DNA of 64,000 bases from Arthrobacter sp. ATA002 (lineage in GTDB: Bacteria > Actinomycetota > Actinomycetes > Actinomycetales > Micrococcaceae): positions 1,488,001-1,552,000 of the forward strand of contig NZ_CP114015.1 in assembly GCF_026898095.1 (NCBI RefSeq), given 5' to 3'. This document shows positions 27,130 through 38,973 of the stretch, one piece after another. How positions within the stretch are numbered: position 1 is the stretch's first letter; the number at the start of each line of letters is the position of its first letter. A program made the translations under genes and the position numbers. Below the pieces are notes generated by a model. The model saw only the letters and a list, made by a program, of their open reading frames with translations. It made no database searches and was not told the origin of the DNA.

Positions 27130-28362
27130 TCAGGAGCGGGCGGCGGGACGTTCCGGAGCTGCCTTTCCGGGCGGCGCTAGCCGTCCCACCACGAGGGCGG
27201 TCTGCAGCACGAAGGCCTCGCGCGGCAGCATGGGATCCCAGCCCGTGACGTCGCAGACCCGGCGCAGCCGGTACCGCACCGTGTTCGCATGGACAAAGAG
27301 CTCCCGGGCCGTGGCCTCCAGGGAATGCCCCAGGGACAGGTACGCCGAAAGGGTTTCCGCCAGGCCGTTGGAAGCGCCAAGCAGTGGCCGGTAAATGCTC
27401 CGCACCAGGGCCTTGCGGGCGATGTCGTCGCCGGACATCACCCGCTCGGGCCAGAGATCGTCAGCGGCTACCGGGCGGGGCGCGGCGGGCCAGGCGCGGG
27501 CCGCCGTAAGGCCCGCGAAGGCGGCCTGGGCGGACGGACCCGCATCGACCAGGGACTCGGCGGGCGGCCCGTAGACGACGGGGCCGGGGCCGAACAGTTC
27601 GGCAAGCCGCGCATATGAACCCGGGCTGTCATCGAGCCCGCCGAGGACGAGAATCAGCCGTTCACCCTGGATGCCCACCAGTGCATCTTCGGTGAGCCGC
27701 GCAGTGGCGCGGCGCAGCTCATTGACGAAGGAGGCATTGGTGTCAGACGGCGAGCTGCCCACCATGACGGTGATCCGGGCGGCGGAGGTCCAGCCGACGG
27801 CGGCAATGCGCGAACGCAGCGCATCGGAGCTTTCTCCGCGCAAAATGGCGTCGACCACGAGCGCCTCCAGCCGCGTGTCCCAGGCTCCGCGGGTTTCCGC
27901 GGCCCGCGCGTACACGTCGGCGGCGGCGAAGGCCACCTCCCGGGAGTAGCGCAGCACCGCTTCGCGCAGCGGCCCCTGCACGCCGTCGCCGGCCAGTTCC
28001 GGAACGCGGTCCTCCACGACTTCCACCACCACGCGGATCAGCTGCAGGGCCTTCTGCAGGCTGATGGAGCGGGTCAGCTCAGTGGGGGCCGTGCCGAAAA
28101 CGTCGCTGAGGACCCAGGCCGGCGAGGCCGGGCGCTCGTACCAGTTCACGAACGACGCGATGCCCTTTTGGGCCACCATGCCCAGCGCCGAGCGCTCATC
28201 CGGCCGCAGTCCCCGGTACCAGGGCAGGGATACGTCCAGCTGCTTGAGCGTGGCGGTGGACAGCTTTCCGATGTTGGCCTTGAGGCGTTCCACTGTGGAG
28301 GGATCCGCCGGATCGGCCCGCATCCCGGGTCCGGGCGCGGCTGTGCTGCGAGTCACTGGCAT
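27130..28362 (-). CDS. fasR: PucR/CdaR-type transcriptional regulator, FasR-like
   Basis: 410 residues. The C-terminal PucR helix-turn-helix is GHSLEATARELFVHANTVRYRLRRVCDVTGWDP, preceded by a GGDEF-like/central domain. The N-terminal part carries TLKQLDVSLPWYRGLRPDERSALG, as in the Streptomyces activator of fabD-fabH-acpP-fabF. Position directly before fabD matches that system. ATG at 28362. The palindrome at 28400-28416 in its promoter suggests autoregulation. Confidence 0.88.
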   Translation of the reverse strand: MPVTRSTAAPGPGMRADPADPSTVERLKANIGKLSTATLKQLDVSLPWYRGLRPDERSALGMVAQKGIASFVNWYERPASPAWVLSDVFGTAPTELTRSISLQKALQLIRVVVEVVEDRVPELAGDGVQGPLREAVLRYSREVAFAAADVYARAAETRGAWDTRLEALVVDAILRGESSDALRSRIAAVGWTSAARITVMVGSSPSDTNASFVNELRRATARLTEDALVGIQGERLILVLGGLDDSPGSYARLAELFGPGPVVYGPPAESLVDAGPSAQAAFAGLTAARAWPAAPRPVAADDLWPERVMSGDDIARKALVRSIYRPLLGASNGLAETLSAYLSLGHSLEATARELFVHANTVRYRLRRVCDVTGWDPMLPREAFVLQTALVVGRLAPPGKAAPERPAARS

Positions 28363-28399
28363 AAGCAGAGCTTACGGGGTCCGCGGATCAAGCACCATT

Positions 28400-28416
28400 T
28401 TGTGTGAAGGCTACAA
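28400..28416. promoter_or_regulatory. Palindromic operator upstream of fasR
   Basis: TTGTGT-GAAGG-CTACAA, 38 bases from the fasR start codon, matches the fabD-upstream palindrome at 14 of 17 positions. On the minus strand, TAAGCT six bases before the ATG is a possible -10 box. Confidence 0.7.
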
Positions 28417-28430
28417 CCCGGGGTATGGGT

Positions 28431-29201
28431 TCAGCCGGCGGACCCGAGCCGGCGGAACCGTTCGGTCCGCCGCGCCAGCCGCTCGGTGCCCGGCTTCGTC
28501 CGCAGCGACGCCAGCTCATATTCCACCGCCTTCGCCATCCGGCGGCAGAAATCCGGAGCTTCCGCAGCGGCGTCCGGCTCCTCCGGAACGACGTGGTCCA
28601 CGATGCCGTGGGCCGCCAGTGCAGACACCGTCACGCCCTGCGCCTCCGCCATTTCCGCTCCGTGGAGCGTGTCCCGGTACACAATGGCGCTGGCACCTTC
28701 GGGCGGCAGCGAGGACAGCCAGGCGTGCTGCGCCGCAACCGTCCGGTCGGCCGGCAGGAGGGCCAGCGCTCCGCCGCCCGCACCCTGGCCGAGCAGCACC
28801 GAAACCGTCGGGCAGTCCAGCCCCACCAGGTCGTTGAGGCTGCGGGCAATCTCACCCGCGAGGCCGCCTTCCTCCGCTTCCTTGGACAGTGCCGCGCCGG
28901 CGGTGTCGATCACGGTCAGCAGGGGCAGGTTCAATTCCTCCGCCAGCCGCATGCCACGGCGTGCTTCCCGGAGGGAGGCCGGCCCCAGTGCCGGCTGCTG
29001 TGTCCCGCGCTGGCGGTCCTGTCCCAGCACCACACATGAGGTTTCCCCAAACCGGGCCAGGGCCAGCAGCAGGCCCGGGTCCTTTTCGCCCTGTCCGGTC
29101 CCGTTCAGCGGCAGGACATCGGCGGCACCGAAATGCAGGAGCTGCCGCACTCCGGGCCGGTCCAGGTTGCGGGAGATGGTGATGGACTCCCATGCCGGCA
29201 C
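28431..29201 (-). CDS. accA: Acetyl-CoA carboxylase carboxyltransferase, alpha-like part
   Basis: Carboxyltransferase half that, with the beta-like partner, moves CO2 from biotin to acetyl-CoA to give malonyl-CoA for the fab genes. About 256 residues from the first credible start (GTG at 29201): PLLTVIDTAGAALSKEAEEGG and GQGAGGGALALLPADR are the crotonase-fold oxyanion regions. The frame stays open well upstream of 29201, opposite the end of accD, so the two may be one fused gene split by a frameshift near 29225. No ribosome binding site is seen before 29201. Confidence 0.78.
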   Translation of the reverse strand: MPAWESITISRNLDRPGVRQLLHFGAADVLPLNGTGQGEKDPGLLLALARFGETSCVVLGQDRQRGTQQPALGPASLREARRGMRLAEELNLPLLTVIDTAGAALSKEAEEGGLAGEIARSLNDLVGLDCPTVSVLLGQGAGGGALALLPADRTVAAQHAWLSSLPPEGASAIVYRDTLHGAEMAEAQGVTVSALAAHGIVDHVVPEEPDAAAEAPDFCRRMAKAVEYELASLRTKPGTERLARRTERFRRLGSAG

Positions 29202-29218
29202 CGCCGCCGGTGGGGTGT

Positions 29219-29941
29219 TCAGGAAGCCGGCGCCGGCACGGTCCCGCCCGGGCCGGGCAGCAGCATGGACAGTGCGCGGTGGACGGTTTCGGCGAGTTCC
29301 TCCGGTTTCAGGACGGCGTCCACCAGACCGCGGGCCTGCAGGTTCTCGGCGGTCTGCACACCCTCCGGGAAGGGTTCGCCGTACAGCGCCTCGTACACGC
29401 GGGGGCCGAGGAAGCCCAGCAGCGCTCCGGGCTCCGCCACCGTGATGTGGCCCAGCGATCCCCACGACGCCATGACGCCTCCGGTCGTGGGATGGCGCAG
29501 GTAGACCAGGTAGGGCAACCCTGCTTCCTTGTGGCGGCGCACCGCAGCCGTGATCTTGACCATGGACAGGAAGGCCAGGGTGCCCTCCTGCATCCGGGTT
29601 CCGCCGGAGGCAGGTCCGGCCAGCAGCGGCAGGCCTTCGCGGGTGGCCCGTTCGACGGCGTCAGTCAGCCGGTCCGCCGCAGCCACTCCGATGGAACCGC
29701 CCAGGAAACCGAATTCACACACGACCAGCGCCACCCGGCGGCCCCGCACCAGTCCTTCCCCGGTCAGCACGGACTCATCCTCGCCCGTTTTCTCCCGGGC
29801 GGCGGCGAGGTCCGCCTCGTAGGCGTCACTGTGCCCGGTGTAGGCCACCGGAGAGTCCCAGGAGCGGAACGATCCCGGATCGACCACGAGATCCAGCAGT
29901 CCGCGGGCGGTGAGCCGCTTCGGCTTGGCAGCGACGCTCAT
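29219..29941 (-). CDS. accD: Acetyl-CoA carboxylase carboxyltransferase, beta-like part
   Basis: Partner crotonase-fold domain, 240 residues: YTGHSDAYEADLAAAREKTGEDE, GPASGGTRMQEGTLAF and PTTGGVMASWGSLGH. It lacks the N-terminal zinc finger of E. coli AccD. It starts at 29941, overlapping the CoA-transferase stop by four bases. Whether it ends at 29219 or continues into the alpha-like part is uncertain. Confidence 0.8.
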   Translation of the reverse strand: MSVAAKPKRLTARGLLDLVVDPGSFRSWDSPVAYTGHSDAYEADLAAAREKTGEDESVLTGEGLVRGRRVALVVCEFGFLGGSIGVAAADRLTDAVERATREGLPLLAGPASGGTRMQEGTLAFLSMVKITAAVRRHKEAGLPYLVYLRHPTTGGVMASWGSLGHITVAEPGALLGFLGPRVYEALYGEPFPEGVQTAENLQARGLVDAVLKPEELAETVHRALSMLLPGPGGTVPAPAS

Positions 29942-31214
29942 GCCTGTGCTGCCTGGTCGGTTTGTGCTGCCTCGTCGGGCTGGCCGGCCTGCGCGGGCTG
30001 TGCTGTTTCGCCGCCGCCGGGCGCCGGGCTGCTGCCCAGCCAGCTCCGGATGTCGCCGCCGTGCTGGTCGAGCAGCGGCGGGGCCAGGTGGTCCCGGTTG
30101 GTGGTTTCAGTGCCTTCCGCGGCGGAAAAGAACCGCAGCGGCGGGCCGGGCAGGGCAACTTTGCCCAACACGGGATGATCGACGTCGATCACCAGGCCCT
30201 GGGAGTGGACCTGCTCCCATTCGTACACTTCATCAAGCGTGCGCACCTTGCCCGCGGGAATGCCGGCAGCCCGCAGCTTCTCCAGGAGCGGTTCGGCGTC
30301 GAAGTCGGCGAAGGCCTCCTCCACGGCCTCGATCACCGCCTGCCGGTTGCGGACCCGCTGCGCGTTTCCGGCGAACTCGGGGCGTGATGTGTCGATCCCG
30401 AACGCCGCGGCAAAGGTCTCCCACAGCTTTTCGCTGCCCACGCTGATCTGAACCTTCCCGCCGCGGCAGGAGAATAGCCCGTAGGGGGCGATGGAGGGTG
30501 GTGGTTGCCCTGCGCCTGCGGGACCTCGCCGGCAACGGTGTGGCGGGTTCCCTGGAAGGCATGGACGCCGACGACGGCGGCAAGCAGCGATGTGCGGACC
30601 ACCTGGCCCTTGCCGGTGCGTTCGCGTTCCAGCAGTGCCGCGAGCAGGCCGAAGGCACCGTACATGCCCGAGAGCAGATCGGCGATGGGAACACCGACGC
30701 GCTGCGGGTCTTCGGGGCCGGACCCGGTCAGTGACATCAGCCCGGCCTCGCCCTGGACAATCTGGTCGTAGCCGCTGCGCGTGGCTTCCGGGCCGTCGTG
30801 GCCGAAGCCGCTGATCGACAGGATGACCAGCCGGGGGTTGAGCTCATGCAGCTGTTCGGGGGAAAAGCCGAGCCGGTCCAGGACTCCGGGCCGGAAATTC
30901 TCCACCAGGACATCCGCCCGCCGGACCAGGTCGCGCAGCACCGCTACGCCGTCGTCGGATTTCAGGTCCAGGCTGATGGATTCCTTGTTCCGGTTGCAGG
31001 AAAGGAAGTACGTGGCCTGCTGGTCATCGTCGGGGCCCACGAAGGGCGGGCCCCAGCTGCGGGTGTCATCGCCTGTGCCCGGAGTCTCAACCTTGATCAC
31101 GCGCGCGCCGAGGTCGGCGAGCATCATGCCGGCGTGGGGTCCGGCCAGGGCGCGGCTGAGGTCGACGACGAGGTAGCCGTCCAGCGGGCCGCGGGAAGTG
31201 GGGGCGGTGCTCAT
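29938..31214 (-). CDS. CaiB/BaiF family III CoA-transferase, frame broken near 30495
   Basis: Transfers CoA between carboxylic acids. About 425 residues when mended. N-terminal half: GYLVVDLSRALAGPHAGMMLADLGARVIKVE and ADVLVENFRPGVLDRLG. C-terminal half in another frame: SEKLWETFAAAFGID and RAAGIPAGKVRTLDEV. One missing C or T near 30495 joins HHPS to IAPYGLFSCRGGK. The extreme C-terminus is Ala/Gln-rich. It sits between accD and the MatC-type carrier, so the acid may be a dicarboxylate such as malonate; this is inference. Confidence 0.85.
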
Positions 31215-31284
31215 GGGTTCTCTTTCTGTAGCGGGGATGCGGTGCCGGCGGTGCGGTGCTCGGGGTGCGGGTTGGATCGGCGGC

Positions 31285-32646
31285 CTAGAGCCAGCCGGGA
31301 ACCACCATGATCAGCCAGGCCACCAGTGGTCCGGCGACGACGATGATTCCGCTGTAGCCGAGGATTTGCTTGTAGAAGCGGTCCTTATCCATGTCTTCGG
31401 GCGCATTGGCCAGGACCAGCGCTCCGTTGGTCGAGAAGGGGGAAACATCCACGATCGTGGAGGACACGGCCAGTGCGCAGATGAGTCCGACGGCGCCGAT
31501 CTCACCGGAGGCGAGGAAGGGAACGGCCAGCGGAATCAGGGCCGCAAGGATGGCAGTCGAGGAGGCGAAGGCGGATACGACGGCGCCGATGTAGCAGATG
31601 AGCAGGGCGGCCAGGAGGGGCATGCCCAGGCCAACGACGCCGTCGGACACGTACTCCACGGTGCCCGCTTCCTGGAGCACTCCCACGAAGGTGAGCATGC
31701 CGCAAATCAGCAGAACCGTGGTCCAGCTGATTTTGTTGATGGCACCCTTCTGGGCCTGCGGGGAGACCAGGGCCAGGATCACGGCGATGGTGATGGACAC
31801 GAACCCCACGTCGACCTTGAAGCCGAGGGCAATCACTGCCAGGGCAATCAGGCCCGCGATTGTCACGATCTGGGGAAACAGTTCGCTGCGGGTCTTGGTG
31901 GCCTCGATGCCGTCGCCTGCCGGGTCGCGCGGACCGTAAATGTCGGAACCGAATCCCTTGAAGGCAACGTCGGTGCGGCCGGCGGTGCTGAGGTTCATCC
32001 GGGCCTGGGCAACCTCTTCCACGAAGCCGCCCACCTTGCCGCTGCGCAGCTTGCTGCCGCCCAGGACGAAGAACAGGATCAGGGCGATAAACGTGTTGAA
32101 GAGCAGGCTGGCAAGGAAGACGGCCAGCGGGCTGGATTCGAGGTCGGTTTCGCCAATGATGCCGTTGACCGTGACGCCGTAGACGGCGATGGGGGAGAAG
32201 CCGCCGGCCTGTGCGCCGTGGATGACCATCATGCCCATCATCAGCGGGTTGATCTTGTGTTTGGCTGCGAAGCCCAGGGCGATCGGGGCGACGATGGCGA
32301 CGGCGGCGGGGGACAGGGCGCCGACGGCGGTGATGATGGCTGTGATGGCGAACATGATCCACGGAATCAGTGCCACCCGGTTGCCGACCATCCGGACCGC
32401 GCCGCGGACCAAAAGGTCAATGGTGCCGTTGTTTTGCGCTATGGCAAAGAGATACGTGACACCAACAATCGTCAGGAACAGGCCGCCGGGGAAGTTGGCG
32501 AGAATGTCCTCGGTGCTCATGTCGAGGAAGACAAAGCCGAGAAGGAAAGCGCCGACAAAGGCAAGTGCCCCCATGTTGAGGGGCAGCACCGTGGCCAGGA
32601 GGAACATGGCCACCAATATCAGGATGGAGAGGACTGGAGCGGACAT
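31285..32646 (-). CDS. MatC-type/SLC13-like dicarboxylate permease
   Basis: Polytopic inner-membrane carrier, 453 residues with about 12 hydrophobic helices. The opening SILILVAMFLLATVLPLNMGALAFVGAFL and the SPIAVYGVTVNG re-entrant region match MatC N-terminal-type carriers. STAILAALIPLAV and SPFSTNGALVLA are the second inverted repeat. Substrate probably a C3-C4 dicarboxylate. ATG at 32646 is chosen over an upstream start giving a basic non-hydrophobic leader. Confidence 0.82.
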   Translation of the reverse strand: MSAPVLSILILVAMFLLATVLPLNMGALAFVGAFLLGFVFLDMSTEDILANFPGGLFLTIVGVTYLFAIAQNNGTIDLLVRGAVRMVGNRVALIPWIMFAITAIITAVGALSPAAVAIVAPIALGFAAKHKINPLMMGMMVIHGAQAGGFSPIAVYGVTVNGIIGETDLESSPLAVFLASLLFNTFIALILFFVLGGSKLRSGKVGGFVEEVAQARMNLSTAGRTDVAFKGFGSDIYGPRDPAGDGIEATKTRSELFPQIVTIAGLIALAVIALGFKVDVGFVSITIAVILALVSPQAQKGAINKISWTTVLLICGMLTFVGVLQEAGTVEYVSDGVVGLGMPLLAALLICYIGAVVSAFASSTAILAALIPLAVPFLASGEIGAVGLICALAVSSTIVDVSPFSTNGALVLANAPEDMDKDRFYKQILGYSGIIVVAGPLVAWLIMVVPGWL

Positions 32647-32700
32647 GAATAATTCCCTACGTCGAAGGTGCCGGCGCATCCCAGTGCCGGCGGCCGGAGC

Positions 32701-32728
32701 GTGAAAGTGACGAACACCACACTTTCAC
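32701..32728. promoter_or_regulatory. Inverted repeat in permease/regulator intergenic region
   Basis: GTGAAAGTG and CACTTTCAC (9 bp each, 10-base spacer) lie between the divergent permease and FadR-type regulator genes. A minus-strand TTGACA (32759-32764) is upstream for the permease. This is a likely operator of the adjacent regulator. Confidence 0.65.
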
Positions 32729-32823
32729 TGGACTAGCCTCTTAGACTCTGGGTCTCTTGTCAATTGCTGGCTATACTCATTTCGACCGCGCGGACGCCCG
32801 GTGAAGGCTAGAGAGGGGTTGCC

Positions 32824-33519
32824 ATGTCCGGCAGCGGTGACGGCAAAGGATTTGTCCGGGTCTCCCGGCCCCGGCTGTATGAGCGGCTCGTGGAGCAGCT
32901 TTTGGGTTTTATCGCTGCAACCGGTTTGGGGCCCGGCGACCTGCTCCCCGCGGAACGGGACCTGGCGGAGCGGATGGGGGTATCGCGTGCCACGTTGGCG
33001 CAGGCGCTGGTGGCGCTGGAGGTGCTCGGCGTCATCGACGTCCAGCACGGAACCGGCGCCGTCCTCGTGTACCGGCCAAGTGTGGCGTCAGTGCTGCGCG
33101 AACTGCGCGAACACCGGGACCGGATGCCCGAAATTGTCGAGGCCCGCAGCACCCTTGAAGTGAAGCTGGCGGCGCTCGCCGCGGAACGGCGGACTGCGCA
33201 GGACCTGGCTGCGGTTGATGCAGCCCTCGACGTGATGTCTGCCGAGATTGCCGGGGGCAGCCGCGGAACCGAGGGCGATGAACTCTTTCACCAGGCGGTT
33301 GCCGCGGCTGCGCATTCCTCCATCCTGGCGTCGATGATGACGTTTATTTCCGAACTGGTGCGCGAAACGAGGCTCGCGTCCCTGGGACAGCCCGGGCGTC
33401 CGGAGCGTTCGCTGGAATCGCACCGTGCCATCGCCGATGCCATCCGCATGTCCGATCCCGAGGCCGCGGCACGTGCCATGCAGGCTCACATCGACCTCGT
33501 CTCCGAAACGGCCATGTAG
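32824..33519 (+). CDS. FadR-subfamily GntR transcriptional regulator
   Basis: 231 residues. N-terminal winged helix with LLPAERDLAERMGVSRATLAQALVALEVLGVI; C-terminal all-helical FCD domain with the metal/ligand histidines in ELFHQAVAAAAHSSI and ESHRAIADAI. ATG at 32824 after GAGAGGGG. Divergent from the permease and probably its acid-responsive repressor. Confidence 0.9.
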   Translation: MSGSGDGKGFVRVSRPRLYERLVEQLLGFIAATGLGPGDLLPAERDLAERMGVSRATLAQALVALEVLGVIDVQHGTGAVLVYRPSVASVLRELREHRDRMPEIVEARSTLEVKLAALAAERRTAQDLAAVDAALDVMSAEIAGGSRGTEGDELFHQAVAAAAHSSILASMMTFISELVRETRLASLGQPGRPERSLESHRAIADAIRMSDPEAAARAMQAHIDLVSETAM

Positions 33520-33762
33520 GGTCTTTGCCCAGGTGTTTCCCGGCCGTTCCTCCCGGCCGCGCTTGTGCCCAGGCCTGCGCCGGACGGGCTCTGTCCCGGC
33601 CTGCCCCGGCCGCGCCTCTGCCCAGGTTTGCCCAGGCCAGCCCTGGCCTAGGTGGTGTGCTGGAAAAGACAGGTATTCGGCCGTCATCGGAAGGGCCGTT
33701 TGGCGCCCGTTTCAGGCTTTTTTCGCGGCCGAAATGTCAGAGCCGGATGAAACCCTCGGGAT

Positions 33763-35664
33763 ATGGATCAGAACGGATCTTCGACAGGCATTCCCGGTGC
33801 TTCGACCGGGGAGCGCACCGGCGCTTCTTCCGGCGGGTGCGCCGCTGCTTCCAGCCGCTTTGTTTATGCCGCCGGCCCTGAAGCAGATGCCGGATCCCTG
33901 GGAACTCCTGACCGGCCCCGCGTGCCAGCGGACGCGCAGCAGCAGTCCGGCCGGTGCGCCGGGAGATCCTGCCGAGGTTGCCGGCGGGGGTTCGCAGGCT
34001 CGCTGGTCCTGCAGGATGTCGAGTCGTTGACGGAGGCGGAGGCCGGCGGCGTGTTGTCCCGGTTGAATCACTTGTCCCGGTGGGTCCAGGCGCAGCAGGC
34101 GAAGGTCCTGGCCCGGATGCAGGCTGTTTACGAGGAAGAGAGCATGCTGCTTACCGGCGTTGAGGACACCGATATGGCGTTCAGTCTCGCCGCGGAGGAA
34201 GCCGCCGCAATACTGGGTGTGCCTGCGGGCACCGGCAAGGCACTGATGAGTGAGGCCGGAGACCTCTGCGGTGCGCATGCCGGCACCCTGGCGAAGCTGG
34301 AGTCCGGGCAGATCGGTTACGGGCATGTCCAGGTCCTGTTGGAGCAGTCCGTCGGTGTCCTGCCCGAAAAGCTGCCGGCATTCGAGGCCGAACTGCTGGG
34401 ACTAGCCGGCGGACTGACCAAAGCCCAGTTCCGGGTAAAGGCCCGGCGGCTGCGGGAGAACCTGTACCCGGAGACTCTTATCGAGCGCCAGCGCACCGCG
34501 TACGACCGGCGGACGGTGTGGATGCAGCCGGAGCCCGACGGAATGGCCTGCCTCTCGGCAATCATGCCGGCGCAGACGGCACAGTCGATCTACACGCAGC
34601 TCACGGCTGCAGCCCGGGGCGAGCAGGCGGCAGGGGATACCCGGACGGTGAATCAGCTGCGCACTGATATCTTCGCTGACCTCCTGGGCGGCCATGGACA
34701 TGAGTCCGGGGGCTGCAGCAGCGGAGCCGTCCTCGGGACCCCGGGTGGCACAGGAGATTCGGGTGGCACAGGAGATCCGGACGAGGAGGAGAGGAATGAA
34801 GACGGAAGGCACGAGCACCGAAAGGCCAGTGGCACCTGCCGTATTGCTCACGGCCCTGCGGCCCGGGCCGAAGTCCTGGTCGTGATCAATGCCGAAACGC
34901 TCTTCGGGGCCGATGACGCGCCGGCCGAACTGGTCGGGTACGGACCCATAAGTCCCGAAACGGCCCGGCACATGGCCCGCGAAGCCGTCAGCTGGACGCC
35001 GGCGGAACGCGATCCGGACTCCGGGGAGATACTGCGGGTCGGGCAAAGCCGGAAAGTGCCCCGCGGAACCAAACGCTGGCTCCGTGTCCGCGACGGAACC
35101 TGTCGTTTCCCGGGCTGCCGCGTAAACGCGGTGATCTGCGAAATCGATCACACAAAACCCTGGGCCCGCGGCGGCGCCACAGATCACGACAATCTGGAGC
35201 ATCTGTGCCGGCGGCACCATATGTTCAAAACCAAGGGATTTTGGAAGGCCCGACAACCCAGTCCAGGGGTCATTGAGTGGATTTCGCCGGGAGGACGGCA
35301 TTACCGCACGGAGCCGCACCTCACCCTGCTCGCTGGATCTGCTGGATCTGCTGGATCTGCTGGGCAGGTTGGGCCGGCTGGATCGGATGGCCCGGCAGGG
35401 CCGCCCGGGCCGGCTGGCTTGGCTGGGCCGCCTGGATCGGTTGAGCCGGCTGGGCGGGAGAAAGACTGGACGGGTCCGGCAGGGCCGCCTGGATCGGTTG
35501 GGCCGGCTGGGCGGGAGAAAGACTGGACGGGTCCGGCAGGGCCGCCTGGATCGGTTGGGTCGACTGGGCCGGAGAAAGACTGGGCCGGCCCGGCAGACCA
35601 GGACAGGGACCCGGCGCATGCCGGTGACCAGGACGACTACGGTTCCGATCCGCCGCCCTTCTGA
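33763..35664 (+). CDS. DUF222/HNH endonuclease-like protein with collagen-like tail
   Basis: 633 residues. The DUF222 (13E12-type) region spans about 85-330: LSRLNHLSRWVQAQQAKVLARM and GQIGYGHVQVLLEQ. The HNH nuclease motif is at about 445-490: CRFPGCRV, EIDHTKPWARGG and DNLEHLCRRHH. A Gly-X-Y-like tail follows, with a 19-residue unit three times. The N-terminal 70 residues are low complexity, and the start at 33763 is uncertain. Such proteins are multicopy in actinobacteria, with unknown function. I see no partner genes. Confidence 0.85.
   Translation: MDQNGSSTGIPGASTGERTGASSGGCAAASSRFVYAAGPEADAGSLGTPDRPRVPADAQQQSGRCAGRSCRGCRRGFAGSLVLQDVESLTEAEAGGVLSRLNHLSRWVQAQQAKVLARMQAVYEEESMLLTGVEDTDMAFSLAAEEAAAILGVPAGTGKALMSEAGDLCGAHAGTLAKLESGQIGYGHVQVLLEQSVGVLPEKLPAFEAELLGLAGGLTKAQFRVKARRLRENLYPETLIERQRTAYDRRTVWMQPEPDGMACLSAIMPAQTAQSIYTQLTAAARGEQAAGDTRTVNQLRTDIFADLLGGHGHESGGCSSGAVLGTPGGTGDSGGTGDPDEEERNEDGRHEHRKASGTCRIAHGPAARAEVLVVINAETLFGADDAPAELVGYGPISPETARHMAREAVSWTPAERDPDSGEILRVGQSRKVPRGTKRWLRVRDGTCRFPGCRVNAVICEIDHTKPWARGGATDHDNLEHLCRRHHMFKTKGFWKARQPSPGVIEWISPGGRHYRTEPHLTLLAGSAGSAGSAGQVGPAGSDGPAGPPGPAGLAGPPGSVEPAGREKDWTGPAGPPGSVGPAGREKDWTGPAGPPGSVGSTGPEKDWAGPADQDRDPAHAGDQDDYGSDPPPF
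35427..35597 (+). repeat. 57-bp repeat, three copies, encoding collagen-like tail
   Basis: Units begin at 35427, 35484 and 35541, exactly 57 bp apart, each encoding AGPPGSV-type 19-residue segments ending KDW(T/A)GP. Divergence rises in the third copy. Confidence 0.88.
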
Positions 35665-35822
35665 CACGGCACTGCTTGGGCCCCGCGGGTCACCGAACAG
35701 GGGGGAGACATAACCGGCGAGACGGCGCCGCGGGTGACAGAAAGCCGCGGATGACAGAGATCGGAGGCAGCCGCGGGACACAGACGCGCGGGACACAGCA
35801 AAAACCCCGCGGGACACAGCAA

Positions 35823-35862
35823 AAAGAAGAGAACCGCCGCAGAAGCGGCGGTTCTCTTCTTT
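35823..35862. terminator. Strong bidirectional terminator after aceE and HNH gene
   Basis: A perfect 18-bp stem (35823-35840 with 35845-35862) with an AGAA loop, flanked by A- and T-rich edges, 31 bases beyond the aceE stop. Just upstream (35770-35822), CGCGGGACACAG recurs three times. Confidence 0.92.
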
Positions 35863-35893
35863 GTTCCCCGGTCAGGAGCGGGTGACGAAACGC

Positions 35894-38632
<2,739 letters not shown>

Positions 38633-38973
38633 GGCAAACCTCTCTCATGTACAGATTGTGTCTGCACGAACGTCTGTGGGGATCCGGTTTCGTTACCGGA
38701 CGATCACGGTGGCTGCGCGGATGCTGGTGCCTCCGGAGCCTCTGTGATCCACTCTAGTCCCGCCGGACGGCAGTTGCGTAGCCCGTTCGCTAACGGCTGG
38801 CTGCGGGCCGCCGCACATCCCCGCCCGCAGGCGGGTCATGCCCGCGCAGGCGATAGTGCGCCCGCATAACCTTGTAGGTTCCGGACAAAAGGTGTTGGCT
38901 TATGTCCTAGACACCACATCTCGCCCAAATATGTGATTCCCTTGTATTTATGCATGCAACCAGGAGGAGTGAA
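38633..38973. other. Divergent intergenic region aceE/DUF3052
   Basis: 341 bases with no gene. It must hold both promoters. The DUF3052 side is locally AT-richer (about 38890-38955). I see no clear operator. Confidence 0.5.

Noticed and set aside
31198..32652. 484-codon open frame opposite the MatC-type permease
   Set aside because: Its Gly/Asp/His-rich translation mirrors TM-helix codons. The opposite strand has clear membrane topology and motifs.
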